A stretch of DNA of 5,108 bases from an uncultured Isosphaeraceae bacterium (GTDB lineage Bacteria; Planctomycetota; Planctomycetia; Isosphaerales; Isosphaeraceae): positions 1 through 5,108 of the forward strand of contig CALCIC010000166.1 of NCBI GenBank assembly GCA_937907405.1, read 5' to 3'. The position numbers and the translations under genes were made by a program. Under the pieces are notes generated by a model. The model made no database searches and was not told the origin of the DNA. It was given only the letters and a program-made list of their open reading frames with translations. The first letter of the stretch is position 1; each line of letters begins with the position of its first letter. This document shows positions 1 to 5,108 of the stretch, one piece after another.

Positions 1-87
1 ACGGAGATAGACGTCGTCGCCGTAAATCACGTAAACCGGCTTCAACGCCTGGGACGAGGCGCTCCGCAACCATTCCAGACCCCGCAT
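1..87 (-). CDS. holA: DNA polymerase III subunit delta, N-terminal fragment (runs off left edge)
   Basis: Only the first 29 codons are in the window. The peptide starts MRGLEWLRSASSQALK and continues into PVYVIYGDDVYLR. The 'lkPVYvlYGdd.fLr' pattern is typical of the extreme N-terminus of the clamp-loader delta subunit (HolA), where the first strand leads into the AAA+-like domain. Delta opens the beta sliding clamp during its loading onto DNA. The start at 87 is chosen because the minus strand has AAGGGAG (99-93) five bases upstream, and because the conserved block then begins about 16 residues in, as expected. An in-frame ATG at 144 would add 19 residues (MRDGWKVLIRAYRAEKGAA) with no comparable ribosome site. 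The gene is divergent from the tetR-exporter operon. The assignment rests on one short motif, so it is good but not certain. Confidence 0.72.
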   Translation of the reverse strand, partial: MRGLEWLRSASSQALKPVYVIYGDDVYLR

Positions 88-233
88 CGCCGCTCCCTTC
101 TCCGCCCGATACGCCCGAATCAAGACCTTCCAACCATCGCGCATCGTCTCACAAAGCCTTCTCCGTGACGAGCGGGAAAGCGCGGCGGCGCCGTCGCCCC
201 GGGGTTCCGGCAAGAATCCATCGAAAATCCGCC

Positions 234-261
234 TTGACCGGCCCGAAGCAGATCATACACT
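234..261 (+). promoter_or_regulatory. Candidate sigma-70-like promoter of the tetR-exporter operon
   Basis: TTGACC (234-239; five of six matches to TTGACA) is followed after 16 bp by TACACT (256-261; four of six matches to TATAAT). It lies in an AT-richer patch of an otherwise very GC-rich spacer. Transcription would start near 268, about 46 bp ahead of the tetR ATG, exactly where the tandem operator-like sites begin. The evidence is pattern only, and no alternative promoter in the spacer looks better on the plus strand. Confidence 0.45.
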
Positions 262-267
262 TGATTG

Positions 268-292
268 AAACGATTGTTTGAAACACGTGTTT
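268..292. promoter_or_regulatory. Tandem AAAC-N4-GTTT operator-like sites upstream of tetR
   Basis: Two adjacent inverted repeats of the same form are visible: AAACGATTGTTT (268-279) and AAACACGTGTTT (281-292). The second is a perfect 12-bp palindrome, and the first has perfect 4-bp arms. The repeat period is 13 bp and each copy is preceded by G. They lie 21-46 bp upstream of the tetR ATG and immediately downstream of the candidate promoter, overlapping the expected transcription start. TetR-family dimers typically bind short palindromes next to their own genes. The inference is that this is the autoregulatory operator, possibly bound by two dimers. Confidence 0.6.
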
Positions 293-313
293 TGGCCTTG
301 AGGTTGGGGTGCC

Positions 314-967
314 ATGCCTGAGCAAGATCCCACGAAGACGAGGTTGCTGGAAGCGGCGGGGCGGGAGTTCGCCGAGAAGGGGTACGAGCTGGCGCGGGTG
401 CGGGCGATCTGCGAGCGCGCCGGGGCGAACCTGGCGGCGGTGAATTACCATTTCGGCGACAAGGAGCAGCTTTACCGAGAGGTGCTGCTTGAGGCGCACC
501 GTTGCGGGCCGGACCCGTCGACGGCGCCGGAGCTTGGGGCGTTGTCGACGGCCGAGAAGCTGCGGGCGTTCATCGCGCATTTCATCGAACACGTCATCGG
601 ATTGGGCGACACGGATTCGTGGCAGAACCGGCTGATCATGCGGGAGATCGTCGACCCGACGCCGGCGCTCGAGTTCCTGGTCCGGGAGTCGATCCGTCCC
701 CGGTTCGAGGCGCTGCGGGCGATCATGCGGGAGGTCCGCCCCGACGCCGACGCCCAGCGGATCGACGTGCTCTGCTTCAGCGTGATCGGCCAGTGTCTGC
801 ATTACAAGGTGGCGACGCGGGTGATGGATCGCCTGATCGGCGCCGACCGTCGCGAGGCGTTGACGGCGGCTTACCTGGCCGATCACATCGCCGAGTTCAC
901 GCTGGCGGCGCTGGGGCTGGGGCCCCCCGTCGCGTCGTCGGAGGCCCAGGTCCGTTCTCAGTCATAA
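314..967 (+). CDS. TetR/AcrR-family transcriptional regulator with CecR-like (DUF1956) C-terminal domain
   Basis: This 217-residue protein has the usual TetR length. Residues 7-54 form the DNA-binding domain: TKTRLLEAAGREFAEKGY, then the helix-turn-helix (about 27-46), ending in the hallmark NYHFGDKEQLY (44-54). The C-terminal half contains 'NRLIMREIVDPTPAL' (105-119), followed by a helix with IRPRFEALRAIM and later FSVIGQCLHYKVA. This arrangement resembles the ligand-binding domain of CecR/YbiH (DUF1956) more than that of QacR or TetR. The family represses efflux genes and is released by a small ligand. The ATG is preceded by GAGG (300-303) ten bases upstream. The gene is first in the exporter operon, its stop lies seven bases before the permease start, and tandem palindromes sit in its leader. 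It is therefore likely the operon's autorepressor. The ligand is unknown. The family call is firm and the subfamily call is moderate. Confidence 0.92.
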   Translation: MPEQDPTKTRLLEAAGREFAEKGYELARVRAICERAGANLAAVNYHFGDKEQLYREVLLEAHRCGPDPSTAPELGALSTAEKLRAFIAHFIEHVIGLGDTDSWQNRLIMREIVDPTPALEFLVRESIRPRFEALRAIMREVRPDADAQRIDVLCFSVIGQCLHYKVATRVMDRLIGADRREALTAAYLADHIAEFTLAALGLGPPVASSEAQVRSQS

Positions 968-974
968 GGATGCG

Positions 975-2423
975 ATGATGAGCTGGATCGCGCTCAAGAT
1001 GCTGGTGGGGGACCGGGCCAAGTTCTTCGGGATCGTGATCGGCCTCACGTTCGCGGCGGCGTTGATCACGCAGCAGGGGTCGATCTTCTGCGGCCTGATG
1101 CTGCGGACCTGCGCGCAGGTGACGGACGTCACCGGCGCCGACCTCTGGGTGATGGAGCCCAGCGTCCGGTTCATCGACGACGCCAAGCCGATGCTCGAGA
1201 GCAACCTCCAGCGGGTTCGCGGAGTGAAGGGGGTGAAGTGGGCCGTGCCGCTGTACAAGGGCAACGGCCGGGCGAAGCTGACCTTCGCTCCCGACGCGAT
1301 GAAGGAGAAGACGTTCCCCCCCGACCGGCTCGCCCGCGACCGGGAGCGCGAGCAAGCCAAGCAATCGGCGGCGCCCTCGAACGTGTTCACCAAGGTGCTC
1401 GACCTGGTCGTCCCCGACGTCGACTCCGCCCCGACGCCGCCGGCGCGGTGGTACAGCCCGGGCCTGGTGAACGTGATCGAGCAGGTGATCTTGCTGGGCG
1501 TGGACGACGCGTCGATGGTCGGCGCGCCCCCCGGCGGCCCGATGCTCGGCGCCGAACCCCGGGGGCGGATGTGGGTCGGCTCGCTCGAAGACCTGCGCCG
1601 GCCCGAGTCGATCGTCGTCGACCGCGTCGGCCTGCGGAAGCTGTTCCCCGGCTGCCATCTCGACGAGCCGTTCACCGATCCTCCCGAATCCGACGAGGCG
1701 TATCTGGAACGGCTGCGGCGGTTCATCGCCTCGACGCCCGAGATCGAGATGAACGACCACCGGGCGATCATCGTCGGGGTCTGCGAGGCGACCCGGACGT
1801 TCACGTCGAACCCGGTCGTCTACACGCTCTACAGCCGGGCCAAGCAGTTCATCCCGATGGAGCGGAAGATGCTCACCTACATCCTCGCCAAGACCGCCGA
1901 CGACGAGAACGGCGCCAAGGCGCCCGCGGCGGTGGTCGCCGATCGGATTCAAAAGCAAACCGGCCTGGGCGCGCTCACCAGCGAGGCGTTCATGTATCGG
2001 ACGATCAAGTATTACCTGATCTATACGGGCATCCCGATCAACTTCGGGATCACGGTTTTCCTGGGCTTCTTGGTGGGGACGGCGATCGCCGGCCAGACGT
2101 TCTACAACTTCACGATCGAGAACATCCGCCAGTTCGGATCGCTCAAGGCGATGGGGGCGTCGAACAGTCGGATCGTCGGCATGATCCTGTTGCAGGCGGC
2201 GGTCGTGGGGACGCTCGGCTACGGGATCGGCGTCGGGCTCTCCACGCTGTTCGGCTTCAAGACGCTCGACCGCTGGGGGAACCCGACCGAGCTGGCCTAC
2301 TTCACCCCCTGGCAGCTCTTGCCGACCACGGCCGTCGCCATCGTGTTCATCTGCGTTCTCGCCAGTCTGATCAGCGTCCAGCGCGTCATCCGCCTGGAGC
2401 CGGCCATCGTCTTCCGAAGCTGA
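975..2423 (+). CDS. FtsX/DevC-like ABC transporter permease
   Basis: This 482-residue inner-membrane protein has the MacB/FtsX/DevC topology. One membrane helix lies near the N-terminus (about 17-42), followed by a large periplasmic domain (about 43-345). Three C-terminal helices follow (about 355-377, 400-428 and 449-469). The cytoplasmic segment ENIRQFGSLKAMGAS (382-396) between helices 2 and 3 matches the coupling region of FtsX-type permeases ('lKAmGas'). The opening WIALKMLVGDRAKFFGIVIGLTFA resembles DevC proteins. DevC relatives are usually about 385-400 residues, so this one is long. Much of the extra length lies around residues 103-170, a charged, Pro-rich stretch. Adjacent ATGs at 975 and 978 are both possible. 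AAGGA (966-970), overlapping the tetR stop, is 4 bases from the first and 7 from the second, so 978 may be the true start. It would act as a homodimer with the downstream ATPase and adaptor to drive export through a TolC-type channel. Confidence 0.9.
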   Translation: MMSWIALKMLVGDRAKFFGIVIGLTFAAALITQQGSIFCGLMLRTCAQVTDVTGADLWVMEPSVRFIDDAKPMLESNLQRVRGVKGVKWAVPLYKGNGRAKLTFAPDAMKEKTFPPDRLARDREREQAKQSAAPSNVFTKVLDLVVPDVDSAPTPPARWYSPGLVNVIEQVILLGVDDASMVGAPPGGPMLGAEPRGRMWVGSLEDLRRPESIVVDRVGLRKLFPGCHLDEPFTDPPESDEAYLERLRRFIASTPEIEMNDHRAIIVGVCEATRTFTSNPVVYTLYSRAKQFIPMERKMLTYILAKTADDENGAKAPAAVVADRIQKQTGLGALTSEAFMYRTIKYYLIYTGIPINFGITVFLGFLVGTAIAGQTFYNFTIENIRQFGSLKAMGASNSRIVGMILLQAAVVGTLGYGIGVGLSTLFGFKTLDRWGNPTELAYFTPWQLLPTTAVAIVFICVLASLISVQRVIRLEPAIVFRS

Positions 2424-2491
2424 CATTCGGCGTGATCGCGGGGCGGGGGCCTGGGCTCGATTCGGTGCGATCGGGGTGGAGGAGGTTCATC

Positions 2492-3244
2492 ATGACGGCG
2501 GCGGAATCGACGCTAGAGGCGGGCGAGGGGGCTTCGGGCCTTCGGACGGCCGTGCGGATTCGGGGGCTGTCGAAGCACTTCGGATCGGGCGATCAGCGGG
2601 TCCAGGCCCTGGCCGGGATCGACCTCGATCTGTACGCCGGGCAGATGTCGTTGATCGTCGGCCCTTCGGGGTGCGGCAAGACGACGCTGCTGTCGGTGAT
2701 CGCCGGCATCCTCAACGCCGACGAGGGGGAGGCGTCGATTTTCGGCCAGGACGTCGTCAAGATGAGCGACCGCGCCAAGACCCGGTTCCGCGCCGACCGG
2801 ATCGGCTTCGTGTTCCAGCAATACAACCTGCTGCCGGCGTTGACCGCCGCGGAGAACGCGTCGATCCCGTTGGTGATCGCCGGCTGGCGCAAGGCGCCGG
2901 CGGTCCAGAAGGCGGCCGAGGTTCTGGCGGCCGTCGGCATGGGCAAGAAGCTCTGGAGTCTGCCGTCGCAGCTTTCGGGCGGTCAGATGCAGCGCGTGGC
3001 GATCGCCCGGGCGCTGGTCCACGACCCCCATCTACTGGTTTGCGACGAGCCCACCGCGGCGCTCGACCACGACACGGGGATCACCGTGATGGAGCTGCTC
3101 CGCGAGAAGGTCGTCCGGCCCGATCGCGCGGTGGTGGTCGTCACCCACGACAACCGGGTGTTTCACTTCGGCGACCGGATCGCCCACATGGACGACGGCC
3201 GGGTCGTCGAGATCGAGGAACGCAACGGCCGTTCGGCCCTCTGA
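2492..3244 (+). CDS. ABC transporter ATP-binding protein (MacB/LolD/DevA type)
   Basis: This is a complete 250-residue nucleotide-binding subunit. Visible motifs in order are: Walker A GPSGCGKTT (57-65), Q-loop within FVFQQYN (106-112), signature LSGGQ (161-165) continuing MQRVAIARAL, Walker B LLVCDEP (181-187) with catalytic Glu186, D-loop AALD (189-192), and H-loop His219 in VVVVTHDN. All key residues are intact. The 'LSGGQ-QRVAIARAL' wording and the size place it with LolD/MacB/DevA ATPases that energise FtsX-type permeases. The frame stays open far upstream, but translation should start at 2492, because GGAGG (2481-2485) lies six bases before this ATG and the family N-terminus (VRIRGLSKHFG) follows about 20 residues later. 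It follows the permease after 68 bp with no convincing terminator between. It would hydrolyse ATP on the cytoplasmic face to power the exporter. Confidence 0.95.
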   Translation: MTAAESTLEAGEGASGLRTAVRIRGLSKHFGSGDQRVQALAGIDLDLYAGQMSLIVGPSGCGKTTLLSVIAGILNADEGEASIFGQDVVKMSDRAKTRFRADRIGFVFQQYNLLPALTAAENASIPLVIAGWRKAPAVQKAAEVLAAVGMGKKLWSLPSQLSGGQMQRVAIARALVHDPHLLVCDEPTAALDHDTGITVMELLREKVVRPDRAVVVVTHDNRVFHFGDRIAHMDDGRVVEIEERNGRSAL

Positions 3245-3316
3245 GCGAATCGTCATGTCAGCAGACGGGGACGCCCGACAGCACGAAAACGGAGTCAGGA
3301 GTCACGGAGCTCCTCG

Positions 3317-3400
3317 GGGTGGCACGGGTTCCGTACTCGGACCCCGTGGAAGCAAGCCCCGGCTCCTCCACACGGGGTCGAGTACGAACCCGCGCCACCC
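3317..3400. repeat. Long imperfect palindrome (29-bp stem, 22-nt loop) inside the operon
   Basis: The left arm 3317-3348 pairs with the right arm 3371-3400 in 29 Watson-Crick pairs. The stem is interrupted only by one A-C mismatch (3324/3393) and two single-base bulges (C3332, G3340). Blocks are GGGTGGC/GCCACCC, CGGGTTC/GAACCCG, GTACTCG/CGAGTAC and ACCCCGTG/CACGGGGT. The loop is 3349-3370 and contains a short AGC/GCT pairing. The element sits in the gap between the ATPase and adaptor genes. No T-tract follows, so it is not a standard terminator, and no clear target-site duplication flanks it. It could be a REP/MITE-like dispersed palindrome, or an RNA structure that stabilises the upstream message or attenuates adaptor expression. 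The structure is certain and the role is unknown. Confidence 0.85.
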
Positions 3401-3467
3401 GTCGACGCGTCCTTCATCTTCTCTAATTCCCCGACCATTCCCATCTCTTTCATTCGGACTCGATCTC

Positions 3468-4592
3468 ATGATCACGCGAATCGTGCTGCCGGCCGTCGCC
3501 GTGCTCGGCGTCTTGCTGGCGATCCACAGCGTCTTGCCGTACGACGTGAGCTTGAAAGCCGGCAAGCCGGTCTTCAAAAGCAAGTCGCCGCCGACGTCGA
3601 CCCCGTTGCAGAGCCCTCCGGAGCAGCCCTCGCGGTTCCGCGCGAGCATCCACGGCATGGGCCTGGTCGAATCCCAGCGCGAGAACATCCCGATCGGCAC
3701 GCCGGTCCCGGGGCTGGTCGTCGAGGTCTACGTCGACGGCCGTCCCGACTACCAACCGCCGCACAAGCGGGTCGGCGACCGCGTCGCGAAGGGGGAGCCG
3801 CTGTTCCGGATCGACGACCGCGACCTGAAGGCCGAGCTTCAGACCCGCGAGGCCGCGCTTCTGGCGGCGGAGGCGCAGCTTCGGCGGCTCGTGCGGATGC
3901 CGAGGGCCGAGGACGTGCCGCCGGCCGAGGCCGCCGTCGAGGAGGCTCGGGCCAAACTGTTCGACTCCGAGGCCGCCTTCAATCGCGACGCGCAGCTCTA
4001 TGAGCGGAAGATGCTCGCCGCCAGCGACCACGACCGCTCTCGTTACGCCGTGCAAGCGGCGAAGGCGGCGCTGGCCCGGGCCGAGGCCGATCTGGCGAAG
4101 CTCAAGGCCGGCGCGTGGAAGGAAGACGTCGAGGTCCAGCGCGCGGCGGTCGCCGAGGCCCGCAGTCGGGTCGAAAGCGTCAAGATCCTGCTCGAACGTC
4201 TGGTCGTCCGCGCGCCGGTCGCCGGCGAGGTCTTGCAGGTGAACGTCCGCCCCGGCCAACTCGCGACGCTGTCGTGGAAGGAGCCGATGGTGGTCATCGG
4301 CGAGGTCCAGCGGCTGCACGTCCGGGTCGACGTCGACGAGAACGACCTGTTCCGGTTCCGCGAGGGCGTTCCCGCCGTCGCCACGCTCAAGGGGCGGCCC
4401 GAGCCCGAGTTCCCGCTCCAGTTCGTTCGGATCGAGCCTTACGTGATCCCTAAGCGGAGCCTCACCGGCGACAACTCCGAGCGCGTCGACACCCGGGTTT
4501 TGCAGGTCCTCTACGCCCTCCCCGACTCTCCCCCCGCGCGGGTTTACGTCGGCCAGCAGATGGACGTCTTCCTTGACGTCGGCGGGTCGTGA
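3468..4592 (+). CDS. HlyD/DevB-family periplasmic adaptor (membrane fusion protein)
   Basis: With this start the protein is 374 residues. An uncleaved signal anchor (about 4-24, IVLPAVAVLGVLLAIHSVL) is followed by a Pro/Ser/Lys-rich linker (30-56). The first lipoyl half follows, IPIGTPVPGLVVEVYV (74-89) and VGDRVAKGEPLFRIDD (102-117). A helical hairpin rich in Ala/Glu/Arg runs from about 119 to 245, its tip near ERKMLAASDHD (179-189). The second lipoyl half starts RAPVAGEVLQVNVRPGQLA (248-266), and beta-barrel sequence follows (VRVDVDENDLFRFREG). The adaptor bridges the inner-membrane ABC pump to an outer-membrane TolC-like channel. The frame is open back to an ATG at 3255, but those 71 extra codons run through a palindrome and precede the signal anchor with no family likeness, so 3468 is preferred. 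Neither start has a clear Shine-Dalgarno site. The lipoyl domain holds an unusual 12-residue insertion (about 90-101). It is the last gene of the operon. Confidence 0.9.
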   Translation: MITRIVLPAVAVLGVLLAIHSVLPYDVSLKAGKPVFKSKSPPTSTPLQSPPEQPSRFRASIHGMGLVESQRENIPIGTPVPGLVVEVYVDGRPDYQPPHKRVGDRVAKGEPLFRIDDRDLKAELQTREAALLAAEAQLRRLVRMPRAEDVPPAEAAVEEARAKLFDSEAAFNRDAQLYERKMLAASDHDRSRYAVQAAKAALARAEADLAKLKAGAWKEDVEVQRAAVAEARSRVESVKILLERLVVRAPVAGEVLQVNVRPGQLATLSWKEPMVVIGEVQRLHVRVDVDENDLFRFREGVPAVATLKGRPEPEFPLQFVRIEPYVIPKRSLTGDNSERVDTRVLQVLYALPDSPPARVYVGQQMDVFLDVGGS

Positions 4593-4662
4593 AAGGAGTG
4601 AAGGCCAGGATCGGCGATCCCTCGGTTCAGGCATGAGGATCGGCCCGAAACGAGTCCGTCGA

Positions 4663-4705
4663 GAGAACGAACCCGCGAGAGCGTCGCTCGTGCGGGCCGG
4701 TTCTC
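4663..4705 (+). terminator. Hairpin in the convergent spacer, possible terminator of the exporter operon
   Basis: GAGAAC (4663-4668) pairs with GTTCTC (4700-4705). After a 3x3 internal loop, CCCGC (4672-4676) pairs with GCGGG (4692-4696), and GAGC (4679-4682) can close on GCTC (4686-4689). The hairpin is about 70 bp after the adaptor stop and about 85 bp before the end of the convergent lipoprotein gene, so it could serve either strand. No T-run follows on either side. A rho-dependent or structure-only role is therefore as likely as classical intrinsic termination. The rest of 4593-4791 shows no gene. Confidence 0.4.
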
Positions 4706-4791
4706 GTTCACGGCGACGATTCGGGCGCTTGGAGACGAGGCGCTCGCGCCGACGTGACGCTACTCACGCGACGCGAGACCGAGGCCGAGGC

Positions 4792-4968
4792 TCAGTGCTT
4801 GGGCGCCTTGGCGGCTTGCTTCTCGAAGAACTTGTCCTCCGCCTGCTTCACCTCGTCGGGCCGATTGTCGTTTTCCGCTCCCGGAGGCGGGGGAGGGGGG
4901 AGCGACTCGCCGCAACCGACCGACAGGAAAGGAATGAGAACGGCGAACAGCAAGGGCAGCTTCTTCAT
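4792..4968 (-). CDS. Small predicted lipoprotein, unknown function
   Basis: The predicted 58-residue protein begins MKKLPLLFAVLIPFLSVGCGES. This is a basic N-terminus, a hydrophobic core (4-17) and a lipobox-like SVGC, with Cys19 as the expected lipidated residue. The position three before Cys is Ser rather than the more common Leu, so the lipobox is slightly atypical. The mature part is about 40 residues. It has a run of six prolines (24-29), then a short charged helix-prone tail (DEVKQAEDKFFEKQAAKAPKH). The frame is open upstream to 5106, but the ATG at 4968 is chosen because the signal peptide starts there and GGAGG (minus strand, 4984-4980) lies 11 bases ahead. Six consecutive prolines would be expected to need elongation factor P. 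I recognise no family. It is convergent with the exporter operon and need not be related to it. Confidence 0.68.
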   Translation of the reverse strand: MKKLPLLFAVLIPFLSVGCGESLPPPPPPGAENDNRPDEVKQAEDKFFEKQAAKAPKH

Positions 4969-5009
4969 CGTGAAATCGACCTCCGTCGATTGAGGATGCG
5001 CGGTGAGGA

Positions 5010-5034
5010 CGCCGGGCCCGCGACGGCCCCGGCG
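5010..5034 (-). other. GC-rich hairpin upstream of the lipoprotein gene
   Basis: CGCCGGG (5010-5016) is perfectly complementary to CCCGGCG (5028-5034), with an 11-nt loop. On the minus strand it falls 42-66 bases upstream of the lipoprotein ATG, so it would fold in the 5' leader if transcription starts beyond it. In DNA this GC-rich, short hairpins arise often by chance, so a regulatory role is only a possibility. Confidence 0.35.
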
Positions 5035-5068
5035 CCGGGCGTTGTTGGATCTATTAAGGCGATCGGCT

Positions 5069-5082
5069 GGTGGAATTCCACC
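5069..5082. promoter_or_regulatory. Perfect 14-bp palindrome, candidate operator upstream of the lipoprotein gene
   Basis: GGTGGAATTCCACC is a perfect palindrome centred between 5075 and 5076. It lies in the AT-richer stretch about 100 bp upstream of the lipoprotein start on the minus strand. On that strand the sequence TTAATAG follows about 11 bp downstream and is a poor candidate for a -10 element. The site would suit a dimeric regulator, but no gene in the window is tied to it. What lies to its right is outside the window. Confidence 0.4.
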
Positions 5083-5108
5083 CATGGCATAGAGCGGTTG
5101 ACACATGA

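Noticed and set aside
897..2426. 509-residue minus-strand open frame opposite the permease
   Set aside because: It is a high-GC shadow. The translation is low-complexity Arg/Asp/His/Gly-rich with no domain, while the plus strand encodes a clear membrane permease.
2434..2472. GATCGC / GCGATC inverted repeat between permease and ATPase
   Set aside because: The stem is only six base pairs with a 27-base loop. This is expected by chance at this base composition, and there is no T-tract, so I did not call a terminator.
1238..2491. Upstream 418 codons in frame with the ATPase, suggesting a fusion protein
   Set aside because: The Arg/Pro/Asp-rich translation overlaps the permease gene in another frame. 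A strong ribosome site and the family N-terminus place the ATPase start at 2492.
3450..4634. 394-residue minus-strand open frame opposite the adaptor
   Set aside because: It is Arg/Asp/Leu-rich, with no motif and no ribosome site. The plus-strand frame has a full adaptor architecture.
4754..4993. 79-residue plus-strand open frame
   Set aside because: It is antisense to the predicted lipoprotein and contains the poly-Gly complement of its proline run. It has no recognisable feature.
5098..5103. TTGACA on the plus strand at the right edge, a possible -35 element
   Set aside because: The matching -10 position would fall outside the window, so it cannot be assessed.
4969..5106. 46-residue N-terminal extension of the lipoprotein
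   Set aside because: It would bury the signal peptide behind an Arg-rich stretch and runs through the leader hairpin and palindrome. The 4968 start has both a signal peptide and GGAGG upstream.

Overview
The window looks like a chromosomal segment of a GC-rich bacterium. The best guess is a planctomycete of the Isosphaeraceae type (Paludisphaera/Singulisphaera-like). This rests on base composition, weak or missing Shine-Dalgarno sites on some genes, and the style of the DevC-like permease and of the small Pro-rich lipoprotein. The assignment is an inference, because no rRNA or marker gene is complete here.

Layout. Positions 1-87 (minus strand) hold the first 29 codons of a DNA polymerase III delta subunit gene (holA), which runs off the left edge. 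A 226-bp divergent spacer (88-313) separates it from a plus-strand operon. The spacer carries a plausible sigma-70-like promoter (TTGACC, 16 bp, TACACT; 234-261). Just downstream lie two tandem AAAC-N4-GTTT operator-like sites (268-279 and 281-292). The operon is: TetR-family regulator with a CecR-like C-terminal domain (314-967); FtsX/DevC-type ABC permease (975-2423); MacB/DevA-type ABC ATPase (2492-3244); a 29-bp-stem imperfect palindrome in the 223-bp gap (3317-3400); and an HlyD/DevB-type membrane fusion protein (3468-4592). A hairpin at 4663-4705 lies in the convergent spacer. It is followed on the minus strand by a 58-residue predicted lipoprotein (4792-4968), whose upstream region holds a GC-rich hairpin (5010-5034) and a perfect 14-bp palindrome (5069-5082).

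How the genes fit together. Permease, ATPase and adaptor make a tripartite ATP-driven exporter of the DevBCA/MacAB architecture. It should span the inner membrane and periplasm and would need a TolC-like outer-membrane channel encoded elsewhere. The TetR protein is the first gene of the operon and probably binds the tandem sites at its own promoter, derepressing the exporter when it meets a ligand. The substrate cannot be read from the sequence. In E. coli a regulator with the same type of C-terminal domain (CecR/YbiH) is encoded next to an HlyD-ABC exporter (YbhGFSR), but that exporter has a different permease class. The pairing of regulator and adaptor-linked exporter is therefore recurrent, and the permease differs here.

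I do not see a clearly unprecedented system. The most interesting items are the tandem operator at the promoter, the long palindrome inside the operon ahead of the adaptor gene, and extra segments in the permease and adaptor periplasmic regions. No tRNA, rRNA, CRISPR array, transposase or integrase was seen.
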